DNA from: Oscillospiraceae bacterium
GTDB taxonomy: Bacteria; Bacillota; Clostridia; Oscillospirales; Ruminococcaceae
Reading direction: 5' to 3'
DNA length: 30,986 bases
Assembly (NCBI GenBank): GCA_020024215.1
Contig: JAHHUC010000019.1
Coordinates: forward strand, 1-30,986
Shown here: in pieces, positions 7,567 through 16,856 of the stretch
Numbering within the stretch: position 1 is the first letter of the stretch
How the letters are laid out: each line of letters begins with the position of its first letter
Translations under genes and position numbers: made by a program
The notes under the pieces: generated by a model
Told to the model about the DNA's origin: nothing
Databases searched by the model: none
The model's input: the letters and a program-made list of their open reading frames with translations, nothing else

Positions 7567-9531
7567 ATGCCGGATAAGTTTATACTACATTCAGATTACA
7601 GCCCCACAGGTGATCAGCCTCAGGCCATAGAAAGGCTGACAGCAGGGCTTAATGCAAATATGAAAGAGCAGACCCTCTTGGGGGTTACAGGCTCAGGAAA
7701 AACCTTTACAATGGCAAATGTAATAGCCAATGTAAACAGACCTACACTGGTTTTGGCACACAACAAGACATTGGCAGCACAGCTCTGCTCAGAATTCAGA
7801 AGCTTTTTCCCGGAAAATGCGGTTGAATATTTTGTGTCCTATTATGACTATTATCAGCCGGAGGCATATGTTCCCTCAACAGATACCTATATAGAAAAGG
7901 ATTCTGCCATAAATGATGAAATTGAAAGGCTTCGACATTCTGCCACAGCCTCTTTAGGAGAAAGACGGGATGTTATAATAGTTGCATCCATCTCCTGCAT
8001 CTACACCCTGGGCGACCCCATAGATTATAAAAGCATGACCATCTCCATGAGAACAGGCATGGAAAAAAGCAGGGATGAATTTTTAAAGCGTCTGGTGGAG
8101 CTTCAGTATGAAAGAAACGACATATCCTTTGAGCGAAACAAATTCAGGGTGAGGGGGGATACTGTTGAGGTATATCCCTCATATTTTCAGGATAAGGCAT
8201 ACAGGTTTGAATTTTTCGGAGATGAAATAGACAGGATAAGTGAGATACACCCTGTCACCGGAGAGGTTAAAAATGTTGTAAATCATGCGGCAATTTATCC
8301 TGCCAGCCACTACATTGTGCCAAAGGAAAAGATGGCTAAGGCAATAGAGGAGATAAAAAGACAGTGCGATGAGCAGGTAAAATATTTCAGGGAAAACAAT
8401 AAGCTGATAGAGGCACAGCGAATTGCCGAAAGAACCAATTATGATGTGGAGATGCTTACAGAAATCGGATTCTGCAAGGGAATAGAAAACTATTCCGGCG
8501 TTATCTCCCAAAGAGAGCCCGGCTCAAGCCCATATACACTTTTGGATTATCTGCCAAAGGATTTTGTCATGTTTATTGATGAAAGCCATGTCACACTGCC
8601 GCAGGCAAGGGCGATGCTGCCCGGGGATCGCTCAAGAAAGAAAAGCCTTATCGAATATGGCTTCAGGCTTCCATCGGCACTGGATAACCGTCCGCTCTCC
8701 TTTGAGGAAATGTATGATAAAATAAATCAGGTCATATTTGTTTCGGCAACACCCTCGGAATTTGAAAGGAGCAGATCCTCTCAGATAGTCAGACAGGTGA
8801 TAAGGCCCACAGGGCTTTTGGACCCTGTGATTGAGGTGCGCCCCATAGATGGACAGGTGGAGGACCTTTTGTCGGAGATAAATGAAAGAGCAAAAAAGGG
8901 CGAAAGAGTGCTTGTCACCACGCTGACCAAAAAGATGGCAGAGGATTTGACAGATTACTATAAAAACATGGGAATAAGGGTTCGCTATATGCACTCGGAT
9001 GTTGACACCATAGAAAGAATGGAGATAATCCGGGATTTAAGAGAGGGAATTTTTGATGTTCTCATAGGCATAAACCTTTTAAGGGAGGGTCTGGATATAC
9101 CGGAGGTTTCTCTTGTTGCAATTTTGGATGCCGATAAGGAGGGCTTTTTAAGGTCGGAAACAGCTTTGATTCAGACCATAGGCCGCGCTGCCAGAAACAG
9201 CGAAGGAAAGGTTATAATGTATGCCGATTCCGTAACCGAATCAATGGAGAGTGCAATAGGTGAAACATATGCCAGAAGAGAGATACAAGAGGCTTATAAC
9301 AAGGAGCACAATATAACTCCCAAGACAATAAATAAGGAAGTTAGAGAAATTCTTGAAATATCCTCCAGAGACAAGGTGGATAAAAAGACAAAGAAGAAGC
9401 TGCTGCCCCATGAAAAGCAGGCACTTATCAAAAAGCTTACCGCCGAGATGCAAAATGCTGCCAAAATTTTGGAATTTGAACACGCTGCATATTTGCGGGA
9501 TAAGATAATGAAGCTGAAAAATGAAAAATAA
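7567..9531 (+). CDS. uvrB: Excinuclease ABC subunit B
   Basis: A full-length 654-residue UvrB, the damage-verifying helicase-like subunit of nucleotide excision repair that loads onto DNA with UvrA and recruits UvrC. Walker A is GVTGSGKT (residues 39-46). The beta-hairpin region YYDYYQPEAYVPSTDTYIEKD, the Walker B-like IDESH (about 337-341), helicase motifs VSATPS and LLREGLDIPEVSLV, and QTIGRAARN are all present. The C-terminal UVR motif (LTAEMQNAAKILEFEHAAYLRDKI) contacts UvrC. AAGGAG precedes the ATG. uvrA, often next to uvrB, is not downstream here; a single gene between a terminator and an unrelated secreted protein suggests separate transcription. Confidence 0.97.
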   Translation: MPDKFILHSDYSPTGDQPQAIERLTAGLNANMKEQTLLGVTGSGKTFTMANVIANVNRPTLVLAHNKTLAAQLCSEFRSFFPENAVEYFVSYYDYYQPEAYVPSTDTYIEKDSAINDEIERLRHSATASLGERRDVIIVASISCIYTLGDPIDYKSMTISMRTGMEKSRDEFLKRLVELQYERNDISFERNKFRVRGDTVEVYPSYFQDKAYRFEFFGDEIDRISEIHPVTGEVKNVVNHAAIYPASHYIVPKEKMAKAIEEIKRQCDEQVKYFRENNKLIEAQRIAERTNYDVEMLTEIGFCKGIENYSGVISQREPGSSPYTLLDYLPKDFVMFIDESHVTLPQARAMLPGDRSRKKSLIEYGFRLPSALDNRPLSFEEMYDKINQVIFVSATPSEFERSRSSQIVRQVIRPTGLLDPVIEVRPIDGQVEDLLSEINERAKKGERVLVTTLTKKMAEDLTDYYKNMGIRVRYMHSDVDTIERMEIIRDLREGIFDVLIGINLLREGLDIPEVSLVAILDADKEGFLRSETALIQTIGRAARNSEGKVIMYADSVTESMESAIGETYARREIQEAYNKEHNITPKTINKEVREILEISSRDKVDKKTKKKLLPHEKQALIKKLTAEMQNAAKILEFEHAAYLRDKIMKLKNEK

Positions 9532-9632
9532 GTGTATAAAGTGGAAAATTAGCAGGAAAATCCTCTTTTATTTTTTGCAGAAATAGTTTATAATTTTTCT
9601 AGTATTCAATATTATCTGTAAGGAGAGATATT

Positions 9633-10712
9633 ATGAAAAAGTTTTTGGCTTTTGCATTGAGCTTTACTATGCTTTCGTCTTTTGCTGTGTCCTCTGCTGC
9701 GGCAACACAGGAAAAGTGGACAAAGGACACAGATACAGAGCTTTATTTCAAGGTTGGGGATTTTGCTTACAGCTATGAAAATTTTATAGATGTAAAGCAG
9801 GATAACAGGACGCTTGTTCCCGGAAATGACTACTATTTTGAGATGACATGGCTGGATAAGCCCATGACAGACGAATTTTTTGAGCATTACAGCACCTCGG
9901 TGGAAATAGGAACAGCCTTTCCCAGCAGTGACTATACATCCGAGGAAAGAAAAAATGAGGAGAGCTATTTAAGCTCCACATCTGCGCAGAATCTGGTGGA
10001 AAAGGCAGAGCTTGCAAAGGTCGGCGACAGATATTATCTGCATCTTGATATGAAGAATTATTTTCCCTATACCAATGAAAAGACCTTCAAGGTGCTTGTT
10101 TTTGCCAAGGATAAGCTTGATACCACATACAGAAGCCGCCTGAATATTGAATTTGATGTAGGATATGAAAAAAACAGCTCCGCCGTTATGGTGAGCAGCT
10201 CTGAATGTACAGTAAACAACAACGAGCCTATTATGGAATTTTCCTCTGATATAGGCTCCTGCATAATAAATATGGAGGATTCCAGCCGTTTTGAGGTGGA
10301 ATTTTCCAAAAAGAAGGACACAAAGGTAAATCTTCATCACTCTATGGAGGAAAATACAGCTATAAAGCTTAAAAATCCCAAGGCGAGAATGAGATTTTTA
10401 AGCTTCACCGCCCGTCCGGATTTTGATAACAAGGGAAGGCTTATGCTCAATGCCTCCGATAATATGCAGTATGCATATGAAATTTTGCAGGACGGAACGC
10501 TCAAGCAGGTGGGAACAAAGCCCTTTGATAACCGCATAAGTGTAATTACTGACGAGCTTACCTCCTATGTGGTTTCAGATATCATGCTAAGCGGAGACAG
10601 CACCCAAGCTGCCCCCAATGATTCTGCAATTTCGGCTGATTCTAAGCCCTCTGCCCCTGCCGCACAGTCCGGCAAGGCACCCTATAACCCCGGCACAGGC
10701 GCAAATCTGTAA
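9633..10712 (+). CDS. Secreted protein of unknown function
   Basis: A 359-residue protein with a clear Sec signal peptide (MKKFLAFALSFTMLSSFAVSSAAA), preceded by AAGGAG at good spacing. A TATAAT about 45 bases upstream of the start may be its -10 box, with no good -35. The mature part is rich in acidic and aromatic residues with a beta-strand look and no motif I recognise. The last 35 residues are a Pro/Ala/Ser linker ending in YNPGTGANL. That end recalls NPxTG-type sorting motifs, but no hydrophobic anchor or basic tail follows because the frame stops there. It ends at a strong terminator shared with pyrE from the other side. The role is unknown. Confidence 0.75.
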   Translation: MKKFLAFALSFTMLSSFAVSSAAATQEKWTKDTDTELYFKVGDFAYSYENFIDVKQDNRTLVPGNDYYFEMTWLDKPMTDEFFEHYSTSVEIGTAFPSSDYTSEERKNEESYLSSTSAQNLVEKAELAKVGDRYYLHLDMKNYFPYTNEKTFKVLVFAKDKLDTTYRSRLNIEFDVGYEKNSSAVMVSSSECTVNNNEPIMEFSSDIGSCIINMEDSSRFEVEFSKKKDTKVNLHHSMEENTAIKLKNPKARMRFLSFTARPDFDNKGRLMLNASDNMQYAYEILQDGTLKQVGTKPFDNRISVITDELTSYVVSDIMLSGDSTQAAPNDSAISADSKPSAPAAQSGKAPYNPGTGANL

Positions 10713-10720
10713 AATCAATA

Positions 10721-10770
10721 AAAAAAAGAATTGGCAGCATATTTTCCGGTATGCTGCCAATTCTTTTTTT
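10721..10770. terminator. Bidirectional terminator between the secreted protein gene and pyrE
   Basis: A perfect 21-bp stem, 10721-10741 with 10750-10770, around an 8-base loop. The core is GAATTGGCAGCATA and the arms begin with A7 and end with T7, so it works on both strands. It closes the plus-strand gene and the minus-strand pyr operon. Confidence 0.95.
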
Positions 10771-10782
10771 TGCCTTAAGGCT

Positions 10783-11469
10783 TTATATGCAGTATTTAGA
10801 CATATATTCTTCCATTTTTTCCTTTATTTCATCTGTGATGAAAATTTTTCCGTCCACAGGCCTTTTATAAAGCACCTCAATAACCTCCCTCACAGTTACA
10901 ATGGGATAGGTCTTTATACCGAAATCTCTTTCAATTTCCTCAATGGCGGTTTTTTCGCCCTGACCCTTTTCCATTCTGTCAACAGAAATGATAAGCCCGG
11001 CAATATTTACATCGGCAGCTGCTCTAAGCTGGGGAAGAGTTTCCCTTATGGCTGTACCGGCTGTAATAACATCCTCTATTATAACAACGTTGTCATTGTC
11101 TTTAAGCTTATAGCCCACCATTTTTCCGCCTTCGCCGTGGTCCTTTTCCTCCTTTCTGTTGAAGCAGTAATTTACATCCAGGTTATGTCTGTTCCAAAGG
11201 GCTGAGGCTGTGGAAACAGCCAGAGGTATTCCCTTATAGGCAGGGCCGAACAGGGCAGCTATATCCTTTGTTATGCTGCCGTTTTCAATATTTTCCATGA
11301 GACAGGAGGCGTAAAATTCACCTAACATAAAGACCTGCCTGCCTGTTTTATAGTTGCCGGTATTTACAAAATAGGGCGTGTTCCTGCCGCTTTTTGTAAC
11401 AAAATCTCCAAAGGTCAAAACCCCTGACCTGACCATAAATTCAATAAAATCAATTTTATACTGATTCAT
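10783..11469 (-). CDS. pyrE: Orotate phosphoribosyltransferase
   Basis: A 228-residue type I phosphoribosyltransferase that joins orotate to PRPP to form OMP, the fifth step of UMP synthesis. The PRPP motif VVIIEDVITAGTA is at residues 128-140, and FVTKSGRNTPYFVNTG is the N-terminal substrate-binding region. The ATG directly abuts the pyrD stop codon, so it is the last gene of a tightly packed operon that ends at the bidirectional terminator. Confidence 0.95.
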   Translation of the reverse strand: MNQYKIDFIEFMVRSGVLTFGDFVTKSGRNTPYFVNTGNYKTGRQVFMLGEFYASCLMENIENGSITKDIAALFGPAYKGIPLAVSTASALWNRHNLDVNYCFNRKEEKDHGEGGKMVGYKLKDNDNVVIIEDVITAGTAIRETLPQLRAAADVNIAGLIISVDRMEKGQGEKTAIEEIERDFGIKTYPIVTVREVIEVLYKRPVDGKIFITDEIKEKMEEYMSKYCI

Positions 11470-12393
11470 CTATTTCCCCTCTCTTTCCAAAAAGGAATCT
11501 CTTATTTCTTTTATATTGTTAAAGCCTCTTCTTTCCATAAATGCCTCAAGTCCGTTTAGAACGTCAATGGGCGCTGTCGGATTAAAAAGGGCAGCAGAGC
11601 CTACTGCAACAGCGTCAGCTCCGGCCATTATAAATTCGGCAGCATCCTCTCCGGTCATAATTCCGCCTAAGCCTATTATGGGAATTTTTACTGCATTTCT
11701 CACCTGATATACCATTCTCACAGCCACAGGCTTTATGGCAGGACCGGAAAAGCCGCCCAGCTTGTTGGCGACAACGGGAGAGGATCTTTCCACATCTATT
11801 CTCATTCCCAAGAGAGTATTTATAAGCGTTATGCCGTCGGCACCGCCGGATTCTGCTGCTCTTGCAATTTCTGCTATGTCGGTCACATTGGGTGTAAGCT
11901 TTATGAACACCGGCTTTTTGGAAACCTTTTTGACAGCTTTTGTAACCTCAAAAGCCATTTTGGAATCAGTTCCGAAGCCGATTCCCCCAAGCTTTACATT
12001 GGGACAGGAGATGTTGACCTCTAAAATATCAACACAGCTGTCAGAAAGCTTCTCACATACCAGACAATATTCCTCGATGCTGTGACCTGCCACATTTGCA
12101 ATTTTCACAGTGTCGGCATCCTTCATCAAAGGCAGCTCATGTTCCATAAAATAATCCACACCCGGATTTTGAAGTCCCACAGAATTTATCATGCCGCCGT
12201 AGGTTTCGGCAATTCTCGGCGAGGGATTTCCCATCCACATTTCAGGCGCCACACCCTTAAGTGTGACAGCTCCTAAAAGAGATGGGTCATACCATCTGGA
12301 GGAATCAGACCAGGAAAAGGTTCCTGATGCTGTGGTTATGGGATTTTTCCAATGTGTTTTGCATATATCTACTGATAAATCTAAATTGCTCAT
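11470..12393 (-). CDS. pyrD: Dihydroorotate dehydrogenase, class 1B catalytic subunit
   Basis: A 307-residue FMN enzyme that oxidises dihydroorotate to orotate. The catalytic cysteine lies in VNISCPNVKLGG (Cys130), the residue found in class 1 enzymes, and IIGLGGIMTGEDAAEFIMAGADAV forms the phosphate-binding end of the barrel. The partner subunit gene pyrK overlaps it by one base (TAATG), which marks the NAD-dependent 1B type. This makes sense for an anaerobe, since class 2 enzymes use respiratory quinones. Confidence 0.95.
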   Translation of the reverse strand: MSNLDLSVDICKTHWKNPITTASGTFSWSDSSRWYDPSLLGAVTLKGVAPEMWMGNPSPRIAETYGGMINSVGLQNPGVDYFMEHELPLMKDADTVKIANVAGHSIEEYCLVCEKLSDSCVDILEVNISCPNVKLGGIGFGTDSKMAFEVTKAVKKVSKKPVFIKLTPNVTDIAEIARAAESGGADGITLINTLLGMRIDVERSSPVVANKLGGFSGPAIKPVAVRMVYQVRNAVKIPIIGLGGIMTGEDAAEFIMAGADAVAVGSAALFNPTAPIDVLNGLEAFMERRGFNNIKEIRDSFLEREGK

Positions 12394-13172
12394 TAAAAAA
12401 TCACCTCACTGGCTCTGAATACAGGGCCATCCCTGCACACCTTTTTTCTCACAACAGCTCCGTCGGACATTTTAAGGTCGATGGCACAGCCTACACAGGC
12501 GCCGAAGCCGCAGCCCATCCTTTCCTCCATGGATATAAAGGTGGGTATGCCTTGCTCTTTTGTATATTCCGAAAAGAATTTAAGCATTATCTTAGGCCCA
12601 CAGGCAAATGCACCGTCGGCAGTCAGGTTTTCCTTTTTGATAAGCTCAACCACATTTCCCTTAAAGCCATGCGAGCCGGTATCTGTGCAGATATGCACAT
12701 CGGCTTTTGCTTTTTTGAATTCATCAACAAGAAATGGTTCATCTCTGAAGCCTAAAACAGCAATGGTTTTCACATGCTGCTGCATAAGCTTCTTTGCCAG
12801 ATTGAGCATGGGGGGGATTCCCACACCGCCGCCTGCTAAAAGAGCAGCAGCTCCTTCTTTTAAGAAGGCTGTGTCAAATCCGTTGCCCAATGGGGAGGAA
12901 ACCCTTACATTGTCACCGATTTTCAAGCGTGAAAAAAGCTCCGTTCCCTTGCCCACCACCTTAAAGATTAGCGTCAGGCTGTCATTTTCGCTTTCGCATA
13001 TGCTTATGGGGCGTGGCAGAAGCAGGGAATTGTCATCTGTGTAAAGATTTACAAAGCCGCCGCAGGGGGCATCCTTGAATCCGTTTTTGCAAAACAGGCA
13101 GAGCCTGTAAATGTCCTTGGCTATCATATCATTGGATGTGACAAGCGCAGACATAATTTTTAAAGAAGTCAT
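12393..13172 (-). CDS. pyrK: Dihydroorotate dehydrogenase electron transfer subunit
   Basis: A 259-residue FAD and [2Fe-2S] protein that passes electrons from PyrD to NAD+. RPISICES (residues 54-61) is the FAD-binding motif and GGGVGIPP (114-121) the nucleotide-binding loop. The iron-sulphur ligands are Cys221, Cys226, Cys229 and Cys246 in the usual C-x4-C-x2-C-x16-C spacing. The ATG at 13172 has GGAG nine bases upstream; a second ATG six codons in has none. The stop overlaps the pyrD start. Confidence 0.95.
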   Translation of the reverse strand: MTSLKIMSALVTSNDMIAKDIYRLCLFCKNGFKDAPCGGFVNLYTDDNSLLLPRPISICESENDSLTLIFKVVGKGTELFSRLKIGDNVRVSSPLGNGFDTAFLKEGAAALLAGGGVGIPPMLNLAKKLMQQHVKTIAVLGFRDEPFLVDEFKKAKADVHICTDTGSHGFKGNVVELIKKENLTADGAFACGPKIMLKFFSEYTKEQGIPTFISMEERMGCGFGACVGCAIDLKMSDGAVVRKKVCRDGPVFRASEVIF

Positions 13173-13199
13173 TGTTTAAAACTCCGTTTCCCAAAAATA

Positions 13200-13219
13200 A
13201 AGGCCTATTTAAAGGCCTT
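13200..13219 (-). other. Small hairpin at the pyrF stop codon
   Basis: AAGGCC and GGCCTT (13214-13219 and 13200-13205) enclose an 8-base loop that includes the pyrF stop codon, and TATTTTTGG follows on the minus strand. It looks like a weak terminator inside the operon and could tune pyrKDE relative to the upstream genes. The stem has only 6 bp, so it may be chance. Confidence 0.3.
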
Positions 13220-14119
13220 CATCAAATCGTCTCTCATCAAGAGGACTGCATCCTTTGAATATTTTGCAAAATCCTCTTCCTTTGCACCCTCGATTTTTTT
13301 ATAGGCGGCAATTATCCCCCTTGAGGAATTTACGATAGCGCCGCGCTTATTTTTATCAAAGAAGCCCTTTAAGTCCTCTGCCTTTCCGCCTTGAGCCCCA
13401 TAGCCGGGAACAAGGAAGAAAACATTTGGACAGATATCTCTCAATTCTACACCCTCCTTTGGGTGTGTGGCACCGACAACAGCGCCCACAGAGGAAAAGC
13501 CCATAGAGCCGACAGAATTTTTTCCCCATTTGTTTATAAGCTCTGCAACATGAATATAAAGGGGCTTATTCTCTACAAGCCTGTCCTGAATTTCGCTGCT
13601 GGACTTGTTGCTTGTCTTTAAAAGCACGAATATTCCTCTTTTTTCCTTTTCACAGGCCTTTACAAAGGGCTCTATTCCGTCGCTTCCCAGATAGGGGTTG
13701 ACGGTTACAAAGTCCTCCTGCCAGAGGTCAAAGTGTATTCCCTCAATGTCGCAGCCCTCTATATGACCTGCATAGGCGCCGGCTGTGGAGGAAATGTCCC
13801 CTCTTTTTATGTCTCCTATTACAATCAAGCCCTTTTTCCTTGCATAATCCACAGTTTGCAGGTAGCAGTCTATTCCCTCAAGTCCATATTTTTCATACAT
13901 GGCAATCTGGGGCTTGACAGACGGAACTATGGGGTAAATCTCGTCGATAATGGCTTTGTTGAATTCCAGAAACATATTGGAGACAGCTTTGGGCGTTTTT
14001 CCAAATTTTCGGAACATATCCTCCTTTAAAAATTGAGGCATCATTTCCAAGGTGGGGTCTAAGCCCACAACAGAAGGATTTTCTTTTTCTTCAATGGCAG
14101 AAATAAGGCGGTCGATCAT
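13205..14119 (-). CDS. pyrF: Orotidine-5'-phosphate decarboxylase (PyrF type 2)
   Basis: A 304-residue enzyme that decarboxylates OMP to UMP, the last step of the pathway. The catalytic Asp-Lys-Asp array is visible in IGDIKRGDIS (Asp103, Lys105, Asp108). At over 300 residues it belongs to the longer PyrF subgroup rather than the 230-240-residue E. coli/B. subtilis type. The frame opens at a TTG at 14140, but that lies inside pyrC. The ATG at 14119, one base after the pyrC stop, is preferred with AAAGGGAAG upstream. Confidence 0.93.
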   Translation of the reverse strand: MIDRLISAIEEKENPSVVGLDPTLEMMPQFLKEDMFRKFGKTPKAVSNMFLEFNKAIIDEIYPIVPSVKPQIAMYEKYGLEGIDCYLQTVDYARKKGLIVIGDIKRGDISSTAGAYAGHIEGCDIEGIHFDLWQEDFVTVNPYLGSDGIEPFVKACEKEKRGIFVLLKTSNKSSSEIQDRLVENKPLYIHVAELINKWGKNSVGSMGFSSVGAVVGATHPKEGVELRDICPNVFFLVPGYGAQGGKAEDLKGFFDKNKRGAIVNSSRGIIAAYKKIEGAKEEDFAKYSKDAVLLMRDDLMKAFK

Positions 14120-14120
14120 T

Positions 14121-15419
14121 TTAGAATTCTTCCCTTTCAAAAACTATATTTCCGTCCTTTATGGTCATCATAACCTGACAGGAAAGTTTCTTTCCCTTGA
14201 ACGGGGTAAAGCGTCCCTTTGTTTTAAAGTCATCCGGGTTGACAATGTATTCTTTGTTTTCATCAAAGATTACAATATCAGCCCTCTTACCCTTTTCGAT
14301 GCTGCCTGCATCAATTCCTAAAATTTGGGCAGGGCGAAGAGACATGGCCCTCATAAGCTCCAAGGTGCTCATACTGCCATTTTTTACAAGGGCAGTATAG
14401 CAGGCTGAGAGGCTTGTTTCCAAACCGACAACACCAAAGGGACAGCTTTTGAAATCTCTTTCCTTTTCTTCCCTTGAATGGGGTGCATGGTCTGTTACAA
14501 TCACATCAATGGTTCCGTCGCATACAGCCTCATAAATTGCCCTCTTGTCCTCTTCTCCTCTTAAAGGCGGATTCATTTTAAAATTGGGGTCAGCCACACC
14601 GTCTATTATGACATCTTTATCTGTAAAAGTAAAGTAATGGGGACAGGTTTCTGCTGTAACTTTTACATTGTTTGCCTTTCCCCATCTTATAAAGTCAACA
14701 CAGTTTTTAGTGCTTACATGGCAAAGATGCAGCCTGCAGCCTGTGTATTGTGCCAATATAATGTCGCGAATTGTGATTATATCTTCAGTAGCTGTGGGAA
14801 TACCTTTAAGCCCCAGCTTTTGAGAGGTTTCTCCCTCGTTCATTGAACCGCCTTCAAAGAGCGCTCTGTCCTCACAGTGATCTGTTATGAAAAGTCCCAA
14901 ATCCTTAGCTCTCTTCATAGCCTCCATCATAAGAGCAGTATCCATAACAGATTTTCCATCCTCGCTTAAAGCGCAGATTCCCGCATCCTTCATCTTTTTG
15001 AAATCAGAAAGCTGCCGGCCTTTTTCACCTAAGGTTATGGCTCCTATGGTGAGGACATCAACAGCTGCCTTTTCCTTCACAATTTGATTTACCTCTCTTA
15101 CAATATCCCCATTGTCAATAATGGGGTTTGTGTTTGGCATCTGGCATACAGTTGTAAATCCGCCTGCTGCTGCTGCAAGGCTTCCTGTCCTTATATCCTC
15201 TTTATATGTAAAGCCCGGCTCTCTGAAATGAACGTGCATATCAATAAGTCCCGGAGCTACACATTTGCCGCTTGCGTCTATAATCCTGTCAAAATTTTCG
15301 CAGGTGGCCGATGTCTCAACAACATCGACCACCTTTTTGTCCTCTATAATTACATCCGCAATTTTGTCAAAACCTGTTTTGGGGTTTATAACTCTTCCGT
15401 TACGGATGCAGTATCTCAT
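14121..15419 (-). CDS. pyrC: Dihydroorotase, class I
   Basis: A 432-residue zinc amidohydrolase that cyclises N-carbamoyl-aspartate to dihydroorotate. Metal ligands are visible in DMHVHFREPG (His62, His64), ITDHCED, LCHVST and VTDHAPHS, typical of the class I enzyme of Gram-positives. The ATG has GGAGGAGG upstream, located within the last codons of pyrI; the genes overlap by 20 bp, so translation is coupled. It sits between aspartate transcarbamoylase and OMP decarboxylase genes. Confidence 0.96.
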   Translation of the reverse strand: MRYCIRNGRVINPKTGFDKIADVIIEDKKVVDVVETSATCENFDRIIDASGKCVAPGLIDMHVHFREPGFTYKEDIRTGSLAAAAGGFTTVCQMPNTNPIIDNGDIVREVNQIVKEKAAVDVLTIGAITLGEKGRQLSDFKKMKDAGICALSEDGKSVMDTALMMEAMKRAKDLGLFITDHCEDRALFEGGSMNEGETSQKLGLKGIPTATEDIITIRDIILAQYTGCRLHLCHVSTKNCVDFIRWGKANNVKVTAETCPHYFTFTDKDVIIDGVADPNFKMNPPLRGEEDKRAIYEAVCDGTIDVIVTDHAPHSREEKERDFKSCPFGVVGLETSLSACYTALVKNGSMSTLELMRAMSLRPAQILGIDAGSIEKGKRADIVIFDENKEYIVNPDDFKTKGRFTPFKGKKLSCQVMMTIKDGNIVFEREEF

Positions 15420-15852
15420 GGATGTCGTCCTCCTCCATGCTGATTATTTCATCACAGTATTCACATCTGTATTCTCCCTTGTCTGCATTGATAAGGTGGA
15501 ATATATGGGGGGCATTGGCCTCAACAGATGTGACACATCTGGGATTTTTGCACTTGATAACATTTACAACCTTTTCGGGCATATGGGGCTTTATCTTTTC
15601 AACAATCTTGCCGTTTTTGATTATGTTTACAGTGCAGGTGGGGTCGATAAGCCCCAAAACATCAAGGTTTATGTCCTCCACGCTGTCAATTTTGATAACA
15701 TCCTTTCTTCCGTGCAGACGGCTTGTTGCATTCATAAGAAAAGCAACCGAATGGCTTTTTGTGTCAATGTTCAAAAAGTCCAGAATACTTGCGCCGTTTC
15801 CGGCTTTGATATGGTCAATTACAATTCCGTTTTCGATAGAGTTGATAATCAT
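15400..15852 (-). CDS. pyrI: Aspartate carbamoyltransferase regulatory chain
   Basis: A 150-residue regulatory subunit that binds CTP/ATP and holds catalytic trimers together. The C-terminal zinc site is complete: Cys101, Cys106, Cys130 and Cys133 (CKNPRC and CEYC). The N-terminal nucleotide-binding domain starts MIINSIENGIVIDHIKAG. PyrI is absent from Bacillus but occurs in enterobacteria, archaea and some Clostridia, so this ATCase is probably allosteric. It lies 3 bp after pyrB and overlaps pyrC. Confidence 0.95.
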   Translation of the reverse strand: MIINSIENGIVIDHIKAGNGASILDFLNIDTKSHSVAFLMNATSRLHGRKDVIKIDSVEDINLDVLGLIDPTCTVNIIKNGKIVEKIKPHMPEKVVNVIKCKNPRCVTSVEANAPHIFHLINADKGEYRCEYCDEIISMEEDDIHEILHP

Positions 15853-15855
15853 TTT

Positions 15856-16800
15856 TTAATCCTCCATAAATTCTTTTTCTACACCTAACAGACACATGAT
15901 GAGAGCCATTCTCACAAACATGCCGTTCTTGGCCTGCTTGAAGTAGAGCGCTCTTGGATCAGAGTCAACCTCAACTGCAATTTCGTTTACTCTGGGCAGT
16001 GGGTGAAGAACCATCATATCCTTCTTTGCCAGCTGCATTTTTTCCGCATCTAAAATATAGCTGTCCTTAAGCCTTATGTAATCCTCCTCGTTGAAAAATC
16101 TTTCCTTCTGAACTCTTGTCATATACAGCATATCAAGCTCAGGTATAACATCCTGCATCTTTTCAACCTCTGTATAGGGGATATTGTTCTTTTCAATAAC
16201 CTCTCTTCTGACATAATCGGGAATTCTCAGCTCGTTGGGTGAGATGAGGACAAACTTGATATTTTTGTATCTGGAGAGAGCCTTTATCAGTGAGTGTACT
16301 GTTCTTCCGAATTTAAGATCCCCGCACAGGCCGATTGTAAGGTTGTCGAAGGAGCCCTTTTCCCTGTGGATTGTAAGAAGATCGGTAAGTGTCTGTGTGG
16401 GGTGCTGATGTCCGCCGTCTCCTGCGTTGATGATTGGCATATCTGTTGCATAGGCTGCAACCTTGGGGGCGCCCTCCTTGGGGTGGCGCATAACTGCTAT
16501 GTCACAATAGCAGGCAACCGTTCTTATTGTGTCTGCAATGCTTTCTCCCTTGGCAACAGAGGAGGAGTTTGGCTCTGAAAAGCCTATAACCTGACCGCCC
16601 AGCCTGAGCATGGCTGCCTCAAAAGAGAATCTTGTTCTGGTGGAGGGCTCATAAAAAAGCGTGGCCAAAAGCTTTCCGTCACATGCGTGCATAAATCTTT
16701 CAGGGGATTGGATTATCTTGTCAGCCAGCTTGAAGATATAGTCCATTTCCTCCATTGTAAAGTCCATAGGCTCCAATAAGTATCTTCCTTTTAAATTCAT
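15856..16800 (-). CDS. pyrB: Aspartate carbamoyltransferase catalytic chain
   Basis: A 314-residue enzyme that condenses carbamoyl phosphate and aspartate. The carbamoyl-phosphate loop is STRTRF (residues 53-58), with HPTQTLTDL and HPLPRVNEI further on. The ATG has AAAGGAG eight bases upstream, which itself lies after the leader terminator. It is the first structural gene of the pyrBICFKDE operon. carAB is not in the operon, so carbamoyl phosphate must come from elsewhere in the genome. Expression should depend on read-through of the leader attenuator. Confidence 0.97.
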   Translation of the reverse strand: MNLKGRYLLEPMDFTMEEMDYIFKLADKIIQSPERFMHACDGKLLATLFYEPSTRTRFSFEAAMLRLGGQVIGFSEPNSSSVAKGESIADTIRTVACYCDIAVMRHPKEGAPKVAAYATDMPIINAGDGGHQHPTQTLTDLLTIHREKGSFDNLTIGLCGDLKFGRTVHSLIKALSRYKNIKFVLISPNELRIPDYVRREVIEKNNIPYTEVEKMQDVIPELDMLYMTRVQKERFFNEEDYIRLKDSYILDAEKMQLAKKDMMVLHPLPRVNEIAVEVDSDPRALYFKQAKNGMFVRMALIMCLLGVEKEFMED

Positions 16801-16825
16801 CTTGAAAAACTCCTTTCATTACAGC

Positions 16826-16856
16826 AAAAAAAAATCTCTCACTAATGAGAGATTTT
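16826..16856 (-). terminator. pyrB leader attenuator (intrinsic terminator)
   Basis: On the minus strand AAAATCTCTCA (16856-16846) pairs with TGAGAGATTTT (16841-16831) around a TTAG loop, and the T-run continues to 16826 (nine T in total from the stem end). The stem starts with the last two bases of the leader ORF stop codon, so a ribosome that reaches the stop would cover the 5' arm. pyrB begins 25 bp further on. Confidence 0.9.
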
